DNA of 64,000 bases, from contig CAZZVE010000002.1 in NCBI GenBank assembly GCA_964657325.1, positions 1 through 64,000 on the forward strand, written 5' to 3'. The translations under genes were made by a program, and so were the position numbers. The notes beneath the pieces are model-generated. The model worked only from the letters and a program-made list of their open reading frames with translations, had not been told where the DNA came from and ran no database searches. The DNA is from JBBQVS01 sp964657325 (GTDB taxonomy: Bacteria > Chloroflexota > Ktedonobacteria > Ktedonobacterales > Ktedonobacteraceae). This document shows, piece by piece, positions 41,173 through 50,302 of this stretch; positions within the stretch are counted from its first letter, which is position 1; each line of letters opens with the position of its first letter.

Positions 41173-42051
41173 ATGAAGAAGGCTGTCGGTATCATTGGTT
41201 TAGGAAAAATGGGCTTGCCTATTGCCGCAAACTTGCTCGAACATGGCTTTACGGTCATCGGGTATCGCCGCCATATGATCGACGATTTCATCACGATGGG
41301 AGGGACACCTGCACATTCTTGTGAGGAGGTTGCTCAACAATGCGATGTTGTGATTACCTGTCTTCCAGAAGACCGTGCGTTACTTGAAGCGGTTTCGGGC
41401 GAACATGGACTTATTCACGGTGCTCATTCCGGGCTGATTGTTGTCGATATTAGTATGCTTTCGATACAAGCCAAAGAGGAGGCGCGCCATTCGCTTGAGC
41501 AGGCGGAAGCACATATGCTCGACTGTCCCATTAGTGGTATTCCACCGCAGGTTCTGAGCAGAAAGACGCTGCTCTTTGCTAGTGGCGAAAAGCATCTCTT
41601 TGAGCAATGCAAGCCAGTATTTGAGGGCTTTACCAGCACAATTTTTTACCTGGGCGACTTTGGTGCTGGAACCAAGATGAAATGTGTCGCCAATCTCTTG
41701 GTGGGTATTCATGTACTTGCCGCCGCGGAAGCGATGACACTCAGCACGAAAGCGGGACTCGACCCAGCGATGGTCATACAGGTTATCAGTCCGAGTGTAG
41801 CAAGTTCATCTCAGTTTGTGGCGCGAGCATCGATGATGGCTGAGCATCGTTATGAACCCGCGTTAAGCACGATTCTTCAGATGGAGGAGTGTATCGGTGT
41901 CATCAATGGGCTTGCGGATGCTGTGGATTGTCCAACACCGATGCTCGATAAAGCAGCACAGTATTATGAGGATGCGATCTCGTCTGGGTTAGGGAAAAAG
42001 GATGTCGCAGCCATGTACTCGTTTCTTGAGAATATGCTTGGGTCGCGTTAG
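41173..42051 (+). CDS. 3-hydroxyisobutyrate dehydrogenase-like oxidoreductase
   Basis: 292 residues from ATG 41173 (MKKAVGIIGLGKMGLPIAAN), with AGGA upstream; the longer frame overlaps the YciI gene. NAD-binding GLGKMG, substrate loop CPISGIPPQVLSRKTLLFASG, catalytic Lys in GAGTKMKCVANLL. Beta-hydroxyacid dehydrogenase family; could reduce a semialdehyde or keto acid from the ring-cleavage route. Confidence 0.88.
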   Translation: MKKAVGIIGLGKMGLPIAANLLEHGFTVIGYRRHMIDDFITMGGTPAHSCEEVAQQCDVVITCLPEDRALLEAVSGEHGLIHGAHSGLIVVDISMLSIQAKEEARHSLEQAEAHMLDCPISGIPPQVLSRKTLLFASGEKHLFEQCKPVFEGFTSTIFYLGDFGAGTKMKCVANLLVGIHVLAAAEAMTLSTKAGLDPAMVIQVISPSVASSSQFVARASMMAEHRYEPALSTILQMEECIGVINGLADAVDCPTPMLDKAAQYYEDAISSGLGKKDVAAMYSFLENMLGSR

Positions 42052-42090
42052 TAGGGGTAGATATCGTCTCAACAAGAGTGGAGAATATAG

Positions 42091-43035
42091 ATGAGTATAA
42101 AATATCAGTTAGGTACTGCTCTCGTTTCTAATAAACAAAGCATTATTCTCGCGTCTCAAGAGAAGTTTTTTGACTTGGAGAGTCTTGTACAGAACGCGAA
42201 AGCAAATACTTCACTTTCTCTCGATATGCGTGAACTCCCTGCTTCATTGCTAGAAGTGGTAGAAGACTGGCCTTATTGGAACGAGAAACTTGCGCAGGTT
42301 GTGAATACTGTCTTTACCGATGGTGCCGCACAAGAAATTTCTGGTGCTTTGCGTCAAGACGAGTTACACTGGCTCGCTCCATTGCTGTATCCACGCAAAC
42401 TAATTTGTATTGGAACGAACTATCAAGACCACATCGCCGAGATGGGAGTCACTCAGCGTCCCAAGTATCCCTATAGCTTCTTGAAGCCCGCGACAACCAC
42501 GCTGATCGGTTCAGGCACGTCTGTTCAGCTTCCAGAGCAGGCAAAAATGGTTGACTGGGAAGCAGAATTAGCAGTCGTGATCGGTCAAAAAGCACATCAT
42601 GTACGGGGAGAGGACGTGATGGCATGTGTTGCAGGCTACAGTCTTCTCAATGACGTGTCTGCACGTGACTGGATTGCTGAGGCACCACCATTGGGAATTG
42701 ATTGGATCATGCAGAAAGCTTTTGATGGCTTTGCCCCAATGGGTCCACTCATCACTCCTGCTGCTTTTGTCGCCGATCCGCAACGTCTTTCCATGACACT
42801 GAGTGTCAATGGACAGATCAAGCAGAACTCGAATACTGCGAATATGGTCTTTTCTGTACGGGAAATTATAGAGCACTTGGCCTCAATTATGACATTGGAG
42901 CCTGGAGATGTGATTGCGACAGGGACACCAGCCGGAGTTGGACATGGCAAACGTCCACCGGAATATCTGCACTCAGGAGATACGATGGTCGTAGAAATCG
43001 AGGACCTCGGTCAACTCGAAACACCAGTGACGTAG
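42091..43035 (+). CDS. Fumarylacetoacetate hydrolase-family protein
   Basis: 314 residues. N-terminal extra domain (about 1-95), then the FAH core: KLICIGTNYQDHIAEMG, the metal site EAELAVVIG, GYSLLNDVSARDW, and GDVIATGTPAGVGHGKRPP. Mg-dependent C-C hydrolase, decarboxylase or hydratase of keto-enol acids. Fits downstream of an extradiol dioxygenase. Confidence 0.88.
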   Translation: MSIKYQLGTALVSNKQSIILASQEKFFDLESLVQNAKANTSLSLDMRELPASLLEVVEDWPYWNEKLAQVVNTVFTDGAAQEISGALRQDELHWLAPLLYPRKLICIGTNYQDHIAEMGVTQRPKYPYSFLKPATTTLIGSGTSVQLPEQAKMVDWEAELAVVIGQKAHHVRGEDVMACVAGYSLLNDVSARDWIAEAPPLGIDWIMQKAFDGFAPMGPLITPAAFVADPQRLSMTLSVNGQIKQNSNTANMVFSVREIIEHLASIMTLEPGDVIATGTPAGVGHGKRPPEYLHSGDTMVVEIEDLGQLETPVT

Positions 43036-43107
43036 CACATGAATTTCTTATAATCTTTATATTCTGCGTGATCATGTTTGATGAGAGCGCAATCAGGAGG
43101 GTATGCT

Positions 43108-43644
43108 ATGAGTGATGGGCTTGTTATCCCACGTGGGCAGGGCAAAACCTTCGCGGCAGGCGGAACGGAGATTACGTTTAAGGTGACAGCCGAACAGTCA
43201 GCAACCACCTCTAGTTTTGAGATAGTTGTCCATCCAGGATACGACGTGGGTGCTCATGTGCATGGGCATCAGGAGGAACTGTTTTATATTCTTGAAGGTG
43301 AACTTGATCTCTTTGCCTTTGAACCTTTAGTGAGGACTGATGGAAATTGGCGGAATTGGCAATCACATACAGGTGCTCAAGTATTCCATGGAGGCCCAGG
43401 AAGCATGATGTTTGTGCCGCCCGGTTGCCCTCACGCATTCGCAAATTTCGGAAAGACATCCGCTCGGATGCTCTTTCAGGCTTCGCCTGTAGGCCATGAG
43501 AAGTACTTTGAGGAACTCCTCGCTATTTTGCGGAGAGGTGGGCCACCTGATCCCGGTGTCATTGCTGAGATGAGAAAACGCTATGATATTGAGCAGCTAA
43601 CACCGCTCGTTCCGGGACAAATTCCCCATTCGCATGAGCAGTGA
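43108..43644 (+). CDS. Cupin-domain protein
   Basis: 178 residues from ATG 43108, with AGGAGG seven bases upstream. Single beta-barrel cupin with metal motif pieces GAHVHGHQEELFYILEGELDL (His, His, Glu) and PGCPHAFANFG (His). Resembles quercetinase-like/oxalate-type small cupins; could be a ring-opening dioxygenase or isomerase. Last gene of the operon. Confidence 0.85.
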   Translation: MSDGLVIPRGQGKTFAAGGTEITFKVTAEQSATTSSFEIVVHPGYDVGAHVHGHQEELFYILEGELDLFAFEPLVRTDGNWRNWQSHTGAQVFHGGPGSMMFVPPGCPHAFANFGKTSARMLFQASPVGHEKYFEELLAILRRGGPPDPGVIAEMRKRYDIEQLTPLVPGQIPHSHEQ

Positions 43645-43679
43645 GGATACTCACAACGAGATAGAGGATGAGAAGGTGA

Positions 43680-43705
43680 GCGGAGAAAGAATATCCTTTC
43701 CCCGC
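43680..43705 (+). terminator. Candidate terminator after the cupin gene
   Basis: GCGGAGAAAG and CTTTCCCCGC (one mismatch) with a 6-base loop, 35 bases after the cupin stop and before the convergent patatin gene. Only a weak T-run further on. Confidence 0.45.
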
Positions 43706-43783
43706 CTGCGCATACTTTTGTAGCTTAGCATGGCATCCTGAATTAAGTCCTATATCATCGCGTGTCGCTCCGTTTGGGATAGG

Positions 43784-44674
43784 TTACTCTTCCCAAAAGT
43801 GCTTGACGCTCTCGGCAAGCAAACGACCCTGCTCACGGCCCGCTTGAGCTGAAATGGCACGTCGGCTGGCATCAAGTGCGTTCGGTCCTCTAGCGACTGC
43901 TGACGCTTCGTCTGGTGTAATCACCAGGACTTGAGAGCCAGTTCGTTCGAGTTCAGCCAGTTCATCTTCAAATTTCACAACAGGAGTCTTCTGCTGTGAG
44001 TCTACTGCCGAGAAGTCAAGCGTTTCAGCCCTCAGGATAAGCACACGCTGGTATCCTTTTGCGATATCAGCGTTGGTTCCCGAACGGACACCGCCATCGA
44101 TATAGCGATGACTTCCGATAGTGACGGGAGGATAGACACCGGGAACGGCGCAGCTCGCTGAGACGGCTTGTGCTAAGGGGACGCCTGCATCGCGGTCAAA
44201 CTGGACCCATTCTCCCGTGTGGGCATCAACGGTTGTAATAACGAGTCGTTGTTGAGTCGGCCATTCCTGAACAGGTAGTCGGGACGCAATGATGTCCAAG
44301 CGTTCTTTCTCAGGCATGGTCTTCACGGCAAGTGCTGCTGCTCCGATAAGTGCTCGTGCTGTTTGAGCATCTGGTGCTCCACTTCCGGCTGCGAACACGT
44401 GCATAAGCTCGTTCATGTCAAATTGTACAACCTGTTCTTTCGTCTCCTCAAGCGGTTGCAACTGGCGTGCGTAGAGGTTTTCAAGGCTGAAACCACTCGT
44501 GATTTGTGCACCTACAACTGACCCAGCTGACGTTCCCACGACCAGTTCCGCGTCGATCACCTTAATGCCTCCATCATAAAGTCCGAGAAGAATACCCATT
44601 TCCCAGGCGATACCAGTAGTACCGCCTCCGCCCAGGACTAATGCTTTCGTATGTTGCTGCTCTACCTCTGTCAT
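43784..44674 (-). CDS. Patatin-like phospholipase
   Basis: Serine acyl hydrolase of 296 residues (RssA-like). Oxyanion loop LGGGGTTGIAWEMG, nucleophile Ser49 in GTSAG and catalytic Asp in YIDGGVRSGTNAD. Cytoplasmic, no signal peptide. Divergent from the flavin monooxygenase gene over 258 bases, which contain a TTGACG-N18-TACAAT promoter for the plus strand at about 44774-44803. Confidence 0.88.
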   Translation of the reverse strand: MTEVEQQHTKALVLGGGGTTGIAWEMGILLGLYDGGIKVIDAELVVGTSAGSVVGAQITSGFSLENLYARQLQPLEETKEQVVQFDMNELMHVFAAGSGAPDAQTARALIGAAALAVKTMPEKERLDIIASRLPVQEWPTQQRLVITTVDAHTGEWVQFDRDAGVPLAQAVSASCAVPGVYPPVTIGSHRYIDGGVRSGTNADIAKGYQRVLILRAETLDFSAVDSQQKTPVVKFEDELAELERTGSQVLVITPDEASAVARGPNALDASRRAISAQAGREQGRLLAESVKHFWEE

Positions 44675-44932
44675 TTCTTGACCTCACTGCTTAAAAAAAG
44701 ACATGACTATCAACTGCCTACATTGCTTATCTCTGAAAAGTATACCGTATCTAGCTTTGAAGCACCACTTACTTGACGATTACTGCTCTTCATGCATACA
44801 ATACTATAGTAAGTAACGTACTAATAATTAGTGACAATAGAGGCACGTTTCCCTCTCTGCTGTTTTACACGTGCGGACAGCACTGTGTATGGTATATACT
44901 TTCACCATATGCAATGTCGCAAGGAGTTCATG

Positions 44933-46006
44933 ATGGAACTTGGTTTCTATACATTTGCGGATGTGATGGCTTCCCCGCAGACGGGTGAGACAATTAGTCC
45001 TGCTCAACGTTTACGCAATCTCCTCGAAGAGATTGAACTGGCTGACCAGGTAGGTCTGGATGTCTTCGGGGTTGGAGAGCATCATCGCTCCGAATACGCG
45101 GCCTCAGTGCCAGCAATGGTACTAGCGGCAGCCGCTGAGCGCACACGCAAAATTCGTTTGACGAGCGCGGTTACAGTCTTGAGTTCGGACGATCCGGTCC
45201 GAGTGTTTCAGCAGTTTTCTACTCTCGATTTGCTCTCAGGCGGGCGTGCAGAGATCATGGCTGGTCGCGGTTCGTTCATCGAGTCGTTCCCACTCTTCGG
45301 CTATGACCTTGATGACTATGAACAGTTGTTTGCCGAGAAGCTTGATCTGCTGCTTCGACTTCGTGAGGAGGAGCGCGTCACTTGGTCTGGTCAGCATCGT
45401 CCTGCCCTTGATGAACTCGGTGTGTATCCACGTCCTGTTCAGAACCCATTGCCGATCTGGGTCGCTGTCGGTGGCACTCCTACCTCGGTGGTGCGTGCGG
45501 GAATGCTTGGTTTGCCCCTGGCACTCGCAATCATTGGAGGGGAGCCAGCACGCTTTGCGCCATTGCTCAAGCTCTATCGTGATGCGGCTCAGCGTAGCGG
45601 ACATAATGCTGTAGCATTACCTGTGGGTATTAACTCGCATGGTTATGTAGCAGACACGTCGCAAGAGGCGAGAGACGAGCATGCGCCTTTCTATATGGCG
45701 ATGATGAACAAGCTAGGAGTAGAGCGAGGCTGGTCCAAGATGAGCCGACGAGACTACGATGCGTCAAGTTCACCACGAGGCGCGCTTGTGATTGGGAGTC
45801 CTGAGGAAGTTACAGAAAAGATTCTCGTTCAGCACAAAATATTCGGACATCAGCGTTTCTTGATGCAGTCAAGTGTCGGCGCGATGCCTCATCGTCAGGT
45901 ACTGCATGCCATTGAGTTGTTTGGAACCAAGGTTGCTCCAGTTGTACGACGAGAGACTGCCCAGGTTCCTGCATCAACCGAGTCAGCATTGGATACGCGT
46001 TTATGA
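44933..46006 (+). CDS. Luciferase-like (LLM class) flavin oxidoreductase
   Basis: 357 residues from the ATG at 44933 with AAGGAG six bases upstream; the adjacent ATG at 44930 is too close. TIM barrel with VGEHHRSEYAASVPAMVLAA, TVLSSDDPVRVFQQFSTLD, GRAEIMAGRGSFIES and NPLPIWVAVGGTP. Uses reduced FMN or F420 on an unknown substrate; several Chloroflexota relatives exist. Followed 17 bases later by the GH127 gene. Confidence 0.87.
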   Translation: MELGFYTFADVMASPQTGETISPAQRLRNLLEEIELADQVGLDVFGVGEHHRSEYAASVPAMVLAAAAERTRKIRLTSAVTVLSSDDPVRVFQQFSTLDLLSGGRAEIMAGRGSFIESFPLFGYDLDDYEQLFAEKLDLLLRLREEERVTWSGQHRPALDELGVYPRPVQNPLPIWVAVGGTPTSVVRAGMLGLPLALAIIGGEPARFAPLLKLYRDAAQRSGHNAVALPVGINSHGYVADTSQEARDEHAPFYMAMMNKLGVERGWSKMSRRDYDASSSPRGALVIGSPEEVTEKILVQHKIFGHQRFLMQSSVGAMPHRQVLHAIELFGTKVAPVVRRETAQVPASTESALDTRL

Positions 46007-46022
46007 GTCGAAGGGAAATTCT

Positions 46023-47930
46023 TTGCATACGTCAACGAAACAACTGAGTTCCACATGGACACCGATTTCATGGAAAGCCGTGATTATCGACGACCCGTTT
46101 TGGACGCCGCATATCCAGGTCAACCGCGAAAACACGTTGCCTCAAGTGTACTCCTTTTGTGAGCAAACAGGCCGTATCGACGCTTTACGGCTAACTTGGA
46201 AACCAGGAATGGAGCCTGTACCTCATATCTTCTGGGATTCGGATGTTGCTAAATGGATTGAGGCTGCGAGTTATAGTCTCGCTACTCATTACGATGCAGC
46301 AATGGATGCACAGGTCGATGAAGTTGTGCGTCTTATTGTGGCAGCCCAGCAGCCTGATGGCTACCTCAATAGCTACTTCACTGTTGTTGAACCGGAGAAA
46401 CGCTGGACGAATCTACGGGATTGGCACGAGCTATATTGTGCTGGTCATTTGATCGAAGCGGCAGTGGCTCACTTCCAGGCTACAGGGAAGCGTACTCTAT
46501 TAGACACAATGTGTCGCTATGCAGACTACATCGAAACGGTCTTTGGTACTGCGCCAGGAAAGAAACATGGCTATCCTGGACATGAAGAGATTGAACTCGC
46601 GCTAGTAAAACTGTATCGGGTCACAGGAGAGCAGCGATATCTGCATTTAGGTCAGTATTTTGTAAACGAGCGCGGGCGGCAACCGCAGTATTTTGATGAA
46701 GAGGCGCGCATACGTGGTGACAATCCTGTAGACTATCAGCACAAGACGCACGAATACTCTCAATCGCATATGCCTGTGCGCGAACAACATACAGTTGTTG
46801 GTCATGCAGTTCGGGCCATGTACCTCTACAGTGCTATGGCGGATCTCGCGCGTGAACTACGTGATCAAAGCTTGTTTGATGCCGATCAGCGTCTTTGGAC
46901 CAATCTCTGCGCGACTCGTATGTATATCACAGGTGGTCTTGGACCCTCACAGCACAATGAAGGGTTTACAGCGGACTATGACCTGCCGAACGAAACTGCT
47001 TATGCGGAGACATGCGCGGCAATTGGCTTCGTCTTTTGGAACCATCGCATGCTGCAACTTGATTGCAATACACTCTATGCTGACATGCTAGAACGTGCTC
47101 TCTACAACGGCGTCTTGAGCGGTGTTTCGCTTGACGGACGGAAGTTTTTCTATGAAAATCCTCTGGCTAGTAGGGGTATGCATCACCGAGAGCAATGGTT
47201 TTTTGTCTCGTGTTGTCCGCCGAATATCGCACGACTCCTCGCGTCTCTGGGACAATATATTTATGCTGTGAACGATACAGACCTTGCTGTGCATCTTTAC
47301 ATTCAAAGTACAGCTCAGGTGGTCATAGGGAATAATGACGTGACTCTACGCCAGGAGACGACTTATCCCTGGAATAATACTATCACCCTACGACTTACTA
47401 TGGATACGCCAACGAAGTTTGGGCTGAGATTGCGTATTCCAGGCTGGTGCAGGAAGGCACAGCTGAGAGTGAACGGAGATGAGTTTGATATTGCTAGCCA
47501 CTTGGAACAGGGCTATGTTCGAGTGGAACGAATGTGGCAAACCGATGACAGGATAGAACTCGAACTAGCAATGCCAATTGAGCGTATATACGCGCATCCT
47601 CAGGTTCGCTGGGATGCAGGGTGCGTTGCCCTCCAACGCGGTCCTCTCGTCTATTGCCTCGAAGGTGCAGATACTACTGTTCCTTTACATCGCATTGTTG
47701 TGCCAAGGACAGCAGAGTTGACGAGCCAATTTGAACCTACTATGCTTGGCGGCATAACTGCCATTCATGGTAATGCTCTTGTTGAGGAGGTTGAAAGCTG
47801 GACGGAAATGCTCTATCGGTCTCAACCCCCTGTGTTGCAATCATGCACTATCACCGCGATTCCGTACTATGCCTGGGATAACCGCGAACCAGGTGAGATG
47901 CGCGTCTGGCTACGCGAGGTCGAAAGTTAA
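46023..47930 (+). CDS. GH127 beta-L-arabinofuranosidase-like protein
   Basis: 635 residues from a TTG start at 46023 with AAGGGA at 46011-46016; upstream of this the frame overlaps the previous gene. The alpha6/alpha6 barrel shows FWDSDVAKWIEAASY, WHELYCAGHLIEAAVA and HTVVGHAVRAMYLY. Zinc and catalytic residues of GH127 are at NETAYAETCAA (Glu, Cys) and FVSCCPPNIAR (Cys-Cys nucleophile pair). Length fits the family. Likely releases beta-L-arabinose from plant glycan fragments; no signal peptide. Confidence 0.88.
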   Translation: MHTSTKQLSSTWTPISWKAVIIDDPFWTPHIQVNRENTLPQVYSFCEQTGRIDALRLTWKPGMEPVPHIFWDSDVAKWIEAASYSLATHYDAAMDAQVDEVVRLIVAAQQPDGYLNSYFTVVEPEKRWTNLRDWHELYCAGHLIEAAVAHFQATGKRTLLDTMCRYADYIETVFGTAPGKKHGYPGHEEIELALVKLYRVTGEQRYLHLGQYFVNERGRQPQYFDEEARIRGDNPVDYQHKTHEYSQSHMPVREQHTVVGHAVRAMYLYSAMADLARELRDQSLFDADQRLWTNLCATRMYITGGLGPSQHNEGFTADYDLPNETAYAETCAAIGFVFWNHRMLQLDCNTLYADMLERALYNGVLSGVSLDGRKFFYENPLASRGMHHREQWFFVSCCPPNIARLLASLGQYIYAVNDTDLAVHLYIQSTAQVVIGNNDVTLRQETTYPWNNTITLRLTMDTPTKFGLRLRIPGWCRKAQLRVNGDEFDIASHLEQGYVRVERMWQTDDRIELELAMPIERIYAHPQVRWDAGCVALQRGPLVYCLEGADTTVPLHRIVVPRTAELTSQFEPTMLGGITAIHGNALVEEVESWTEMLYRSQPPVLQSCTITAIPYYAWDNREPGEMRVWLREVES

Positions 47931-47984
47931 TACGGTCTAAAGCCTTTTCTTTCGCGACTAACAAAAACTTGTACGTTGGGCTAG

Positions 47985-49022
47985 CTACAAGCTGATTGTG
48001 CGCTGTTCCTGCTGGCTACGTAAAGCAGCTTCAATGATACGAATAGTATCTCTGGCCTCTTCTGGCGCGACGGGTACAGGTTTGCCTTGCGTGATCGCTT
48101 CTACCACGCCCTGGTAAAAATGCTCATAGTGACCAGGAAGCGTTTGGACCTTGCCTGTAACGGCGAGGTCACCAACATCCATCGTCAGTTCTCCATACAG
48201 TGCTTCATCATCGCTTCCCCACGTGGAGTCACTTGGCAACCTCCCTGCTTTGAGGGCGTCTTCTTGTGGGTCAAGACCGTACTTAACAAAACTTCCCTTG
48301 CTACCATGAACTTGAAAATGGAGTCCCGACGCACGTACAAGCGAACTCGAGTGCAAGATAACGGCTTGTTGTGGATAGCCAAGAACCAGATGAAAATAAT
48401 CGTCCGTCTTCCCACCGATTCGTTGCGTTCGGACATCAGCCCAAACCGTCCCTGGAAGACCGAATAAGTAGAGTGCTTGATCGATGAGATGAGACCCAAG
48501 ATCGTAAAGCACTCCTGACCCTGGTTCTGCTCTTTCTCTCCAACGGTCTCGTACTATGGGGCGATAGCGGTCATAATGCGCTTCATAGGTAGAAATAGTA
48601 CCAAGAACGCCTGTTTCCAGCAGATGACGGAGAGTGAGAAAATCATTGTCCCATCGGCGGTTCTGATAGACACTGAGCAATACATTGTGCGTGTGTGCCA
48701 GCGCGATGAGTTCGTTTGCTTGACTTGAAGAGATCACAAAAGGTTTATCAACCACGACATGTTTGCCAGCCTCAAGTGCCTGCTTTGCGACCGGGTAATG
48801 CGTCTCGTTTGGAGTTGCGATTACAACGAGCGAAATGTCTTTGTCCGCGAGAAGCGCATCGAGTGTTGAGACGACTGTAACGGTAGGATATGTTCCCTGT
48901 ACTTTCACTGGATTAGACGATACAACGGTCTTGAGTTCGAGTCCTGGCACATACTCAATCAAGGGTGCGTGGAAAACTGATCCTGACATGCCGTATCCCA
49001 CTAATCCAACGGAAATACTCAT
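47985..49022 (-). CDS. Gfo/Idh/MocA-family oxidoreductase
   Basis: 345 residues. NAD-binding GLVGYGMSGSVFHAPLI, the EAGKHVVVDKPF catalytic Lys motif and C-terminal alpha/beta domain with YDLGSHLIDQALYLFG. YdgJ/scyllo-inositol-dehydrogenase-like subgroup by the opening motif. Convergent with the GH127 gene 54 bases away; may oxidise a sugar. Confidence 0.88.
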   Translation of the reverse strand: MSISVGLVGYGMSGSVFHAPLIEYVPGLELKTVVSSNPVKVQGTYPTVTVVSTLDALLADKDISLVVIATPNETHYPVAKQALEAGKHVVVDKPFVISSSQANELIALAHTHNVLLSVYQNRRWDNDFLTLRHLLETGVLGTISTYEAHYDRYRPIVRDRWRERAEPGSGVLYDLGSHLIDQALYLFGLPGTVWADVRTQRIGGKTDDYFHLVLGYPQQAVILHSSSLVRASGLHFQVHGSKGSFVKYGLDPQEDALKAGRLPSDSTWGSDDEALYGELTMDVGDLAVTGKVQTLPGHYEHFYQGVVEAITQGKPVPVAPEEARDTIRIIEAALRSQQEQRTISL

Positions 49023-49052
49023 TTGCTACTGCTCCTTTTTGCCTTCTTTGTA

Positions 49053-49352
49053 TTATACGACACGCATACCGATGACTTTGGAAGTGGGCAACATGCCTGC
49101 CTTCGACGTGCCACTGAGGGTATTCCCGTCAATGGTTACGTCGAACGTGAGGTTTAACCTCATTGGCTTGGTGATCGACTGCTTCCAGGTAAGTCGATTG
49201 CCAGCGAGAACTGGGTCGATTAGTTGCGTGGTTTCCGCGTTGCCCTTCGCTATCCCTTTTATCATATCACCACTCTCAGTGAGTTCAAGGATAACGGATT
49301 GAGTGCCAATTGGAGTCGAGATTTTAATGTTCCGGGAACCTGTAATAGACAT
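49053..49352 (-). CDS. Small beta-rich hypothetical protein
   Basis: 99 residues from ATG 49352 with AGAGGA upstream. Alternating strands: KISTPIGTQSVILELTESGD, GIAKGNAETTQLIDPVLAGN, LTFDVTIDGNTLSGTSKAGM. The pattern (dGd-l-GtskaG) resembles small lipocalin-like or repeat beta-barrel domains found attached to amidohydrolases. No catalytic residues recognised. Downstream of the DJ-1 gene with a 43-base gap, so possibly cotranscribed. Confidence 0.65.
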   Translation of the reverse strand: MSITGSRNIKISTPIGTQSVILELTESGDMIKGIAKGNAETTQLIDPVLAGNRLTWKQSITKPMRLNLTFDVTIDGNTLSGTSKAGMLPTSKVIGMRVV

Positions 49353-49395
49353 TGCTTTCCTCTCATTCGCTTGTTCGTATACATTGAGGCTATTG

Positions 49396-50055
49396 CTACA
49401 TAGCGACAGCTTCGAGTCCCTTGTTTTGCCATACGGTTCCACGTCGCTCATACTCGAACATTTCCTCCACAACGCGGGCTATGCGAGGACCAAACTCTCG
49501 TTCGAGGAGATATAGACCAAGGTCTAAGCCTGAAGTGACTCCACCAGCAGTGACTAGATTCCCGTCATCAACCACACGAGCGCGAACTGGTATGGCACCT
49601 GTAGCACTGAGAACATCCATACCCATGTGATGTGTTACCACATGACGACCTTCGAGCAGACCTGCCATCGCTAACGCAAGAGAACCACCGCAAACTGTCG
49701 CAACGAGGACTTTGGGATTGTCCAGAGCTTCTCTCATCAAAGCAGGAAGGTTTGTCTCCATCGTCCTCGCCAATAACATAGGGATGGTGTCGATTTCTGG
49801 TCCACCCTCAGGTTGGTTAATTGGTCCCGCAGCCCCTGGTACGATGATGAGATCAGCGTTATCTGGGTCCAGAGTTCCTGTCGCATGTAGGATGAGGCCA
49901 CCTGACCCTCCCGCAACCTCTCGCGGTCCTTCTACCGAAACTAGTTCCACGGTCAATGCTCCACTAACTGCAACACCTCCCGCCCACAATACTTCGTACG
50001 GTGCAACAACATCAAGTGGGTCAAAACCATCGAATAGTACAATTTGAGCATGCAT
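49396..50055 (-). CDS. DJ-1/PfpI-family protein
   Basis: 219 residues, flavodoxin-like. Nucleophile-elbow Cys122 in VATVCGGSLALAMAGLL with HHMGMDVL following. Resembles isonitrile hydratase (InhA) and other PfpI-type enzymes. Divergent from the GlxA-type AraC gene whose N-terminal domain is of the same fold; the 247 bases between hold the leaderless promoter of the latter. Confidence 0.85.
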   Translation of the reverse strand: MHAQIVLFDGFDPLDVVAPYEVLWAGGVAVSGALTVELVSVEGPREVAGGSGGLILHATGTLDPDNADLIIVPGAAGPINQPEGGPEIDTIPMLLARTMETNLPALMREALDNPKVLVATVCGGSLALAMAGLLEGRHVVTHHMGMDVLSATGAIPVRARVVDDGNLVTAGGVTSGLDLGLYLLEREFGPRIARVVEEMFEYERRGTVWQNKGLEAVAM

Positions 50056-50267
50056 CTCTCAATCCTTTCATCAAAGCTTCGCAAACGAGAACGACAGGTT
50101 GCCGTTTTCTCTACTATAGAACACTTGTATTGTGTCGAAAAGTGGCTCGCTTGCCATCTATCAACGGATTTAAGCCAAATGGTGAGCAGAATGTTCAACA
50201 AAGAGCGATTTAAAAGTTGTTTTCAGAGCATTTAGCCCTTATCTCTGGCTTTTAAATAGCTTTGTGG

Positions 50268-50302
50268 TTGTCGAGAAGATAATGGAATGCTATAGTAAAA
50301 TC
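50268..50302 (+). promoter_or_regulatory. Promoter of a probably leaderless AraC-type gene
   Basis: TTGTCG (50268-50273), 17 bases, TATAGT (50291-50296), then six bases and ATG 50303. Transcription would start on the A of the ATG. No ribosome site is visible in front of that ATG. Confidence 0.55.

Noticed and set aside
49353..49472. N-terminal extension of the small beta-rich protein
   Set aside because: It overlaps the end of the DJ-1 gene in another frame, and AGAGGA points to ATG 49352.
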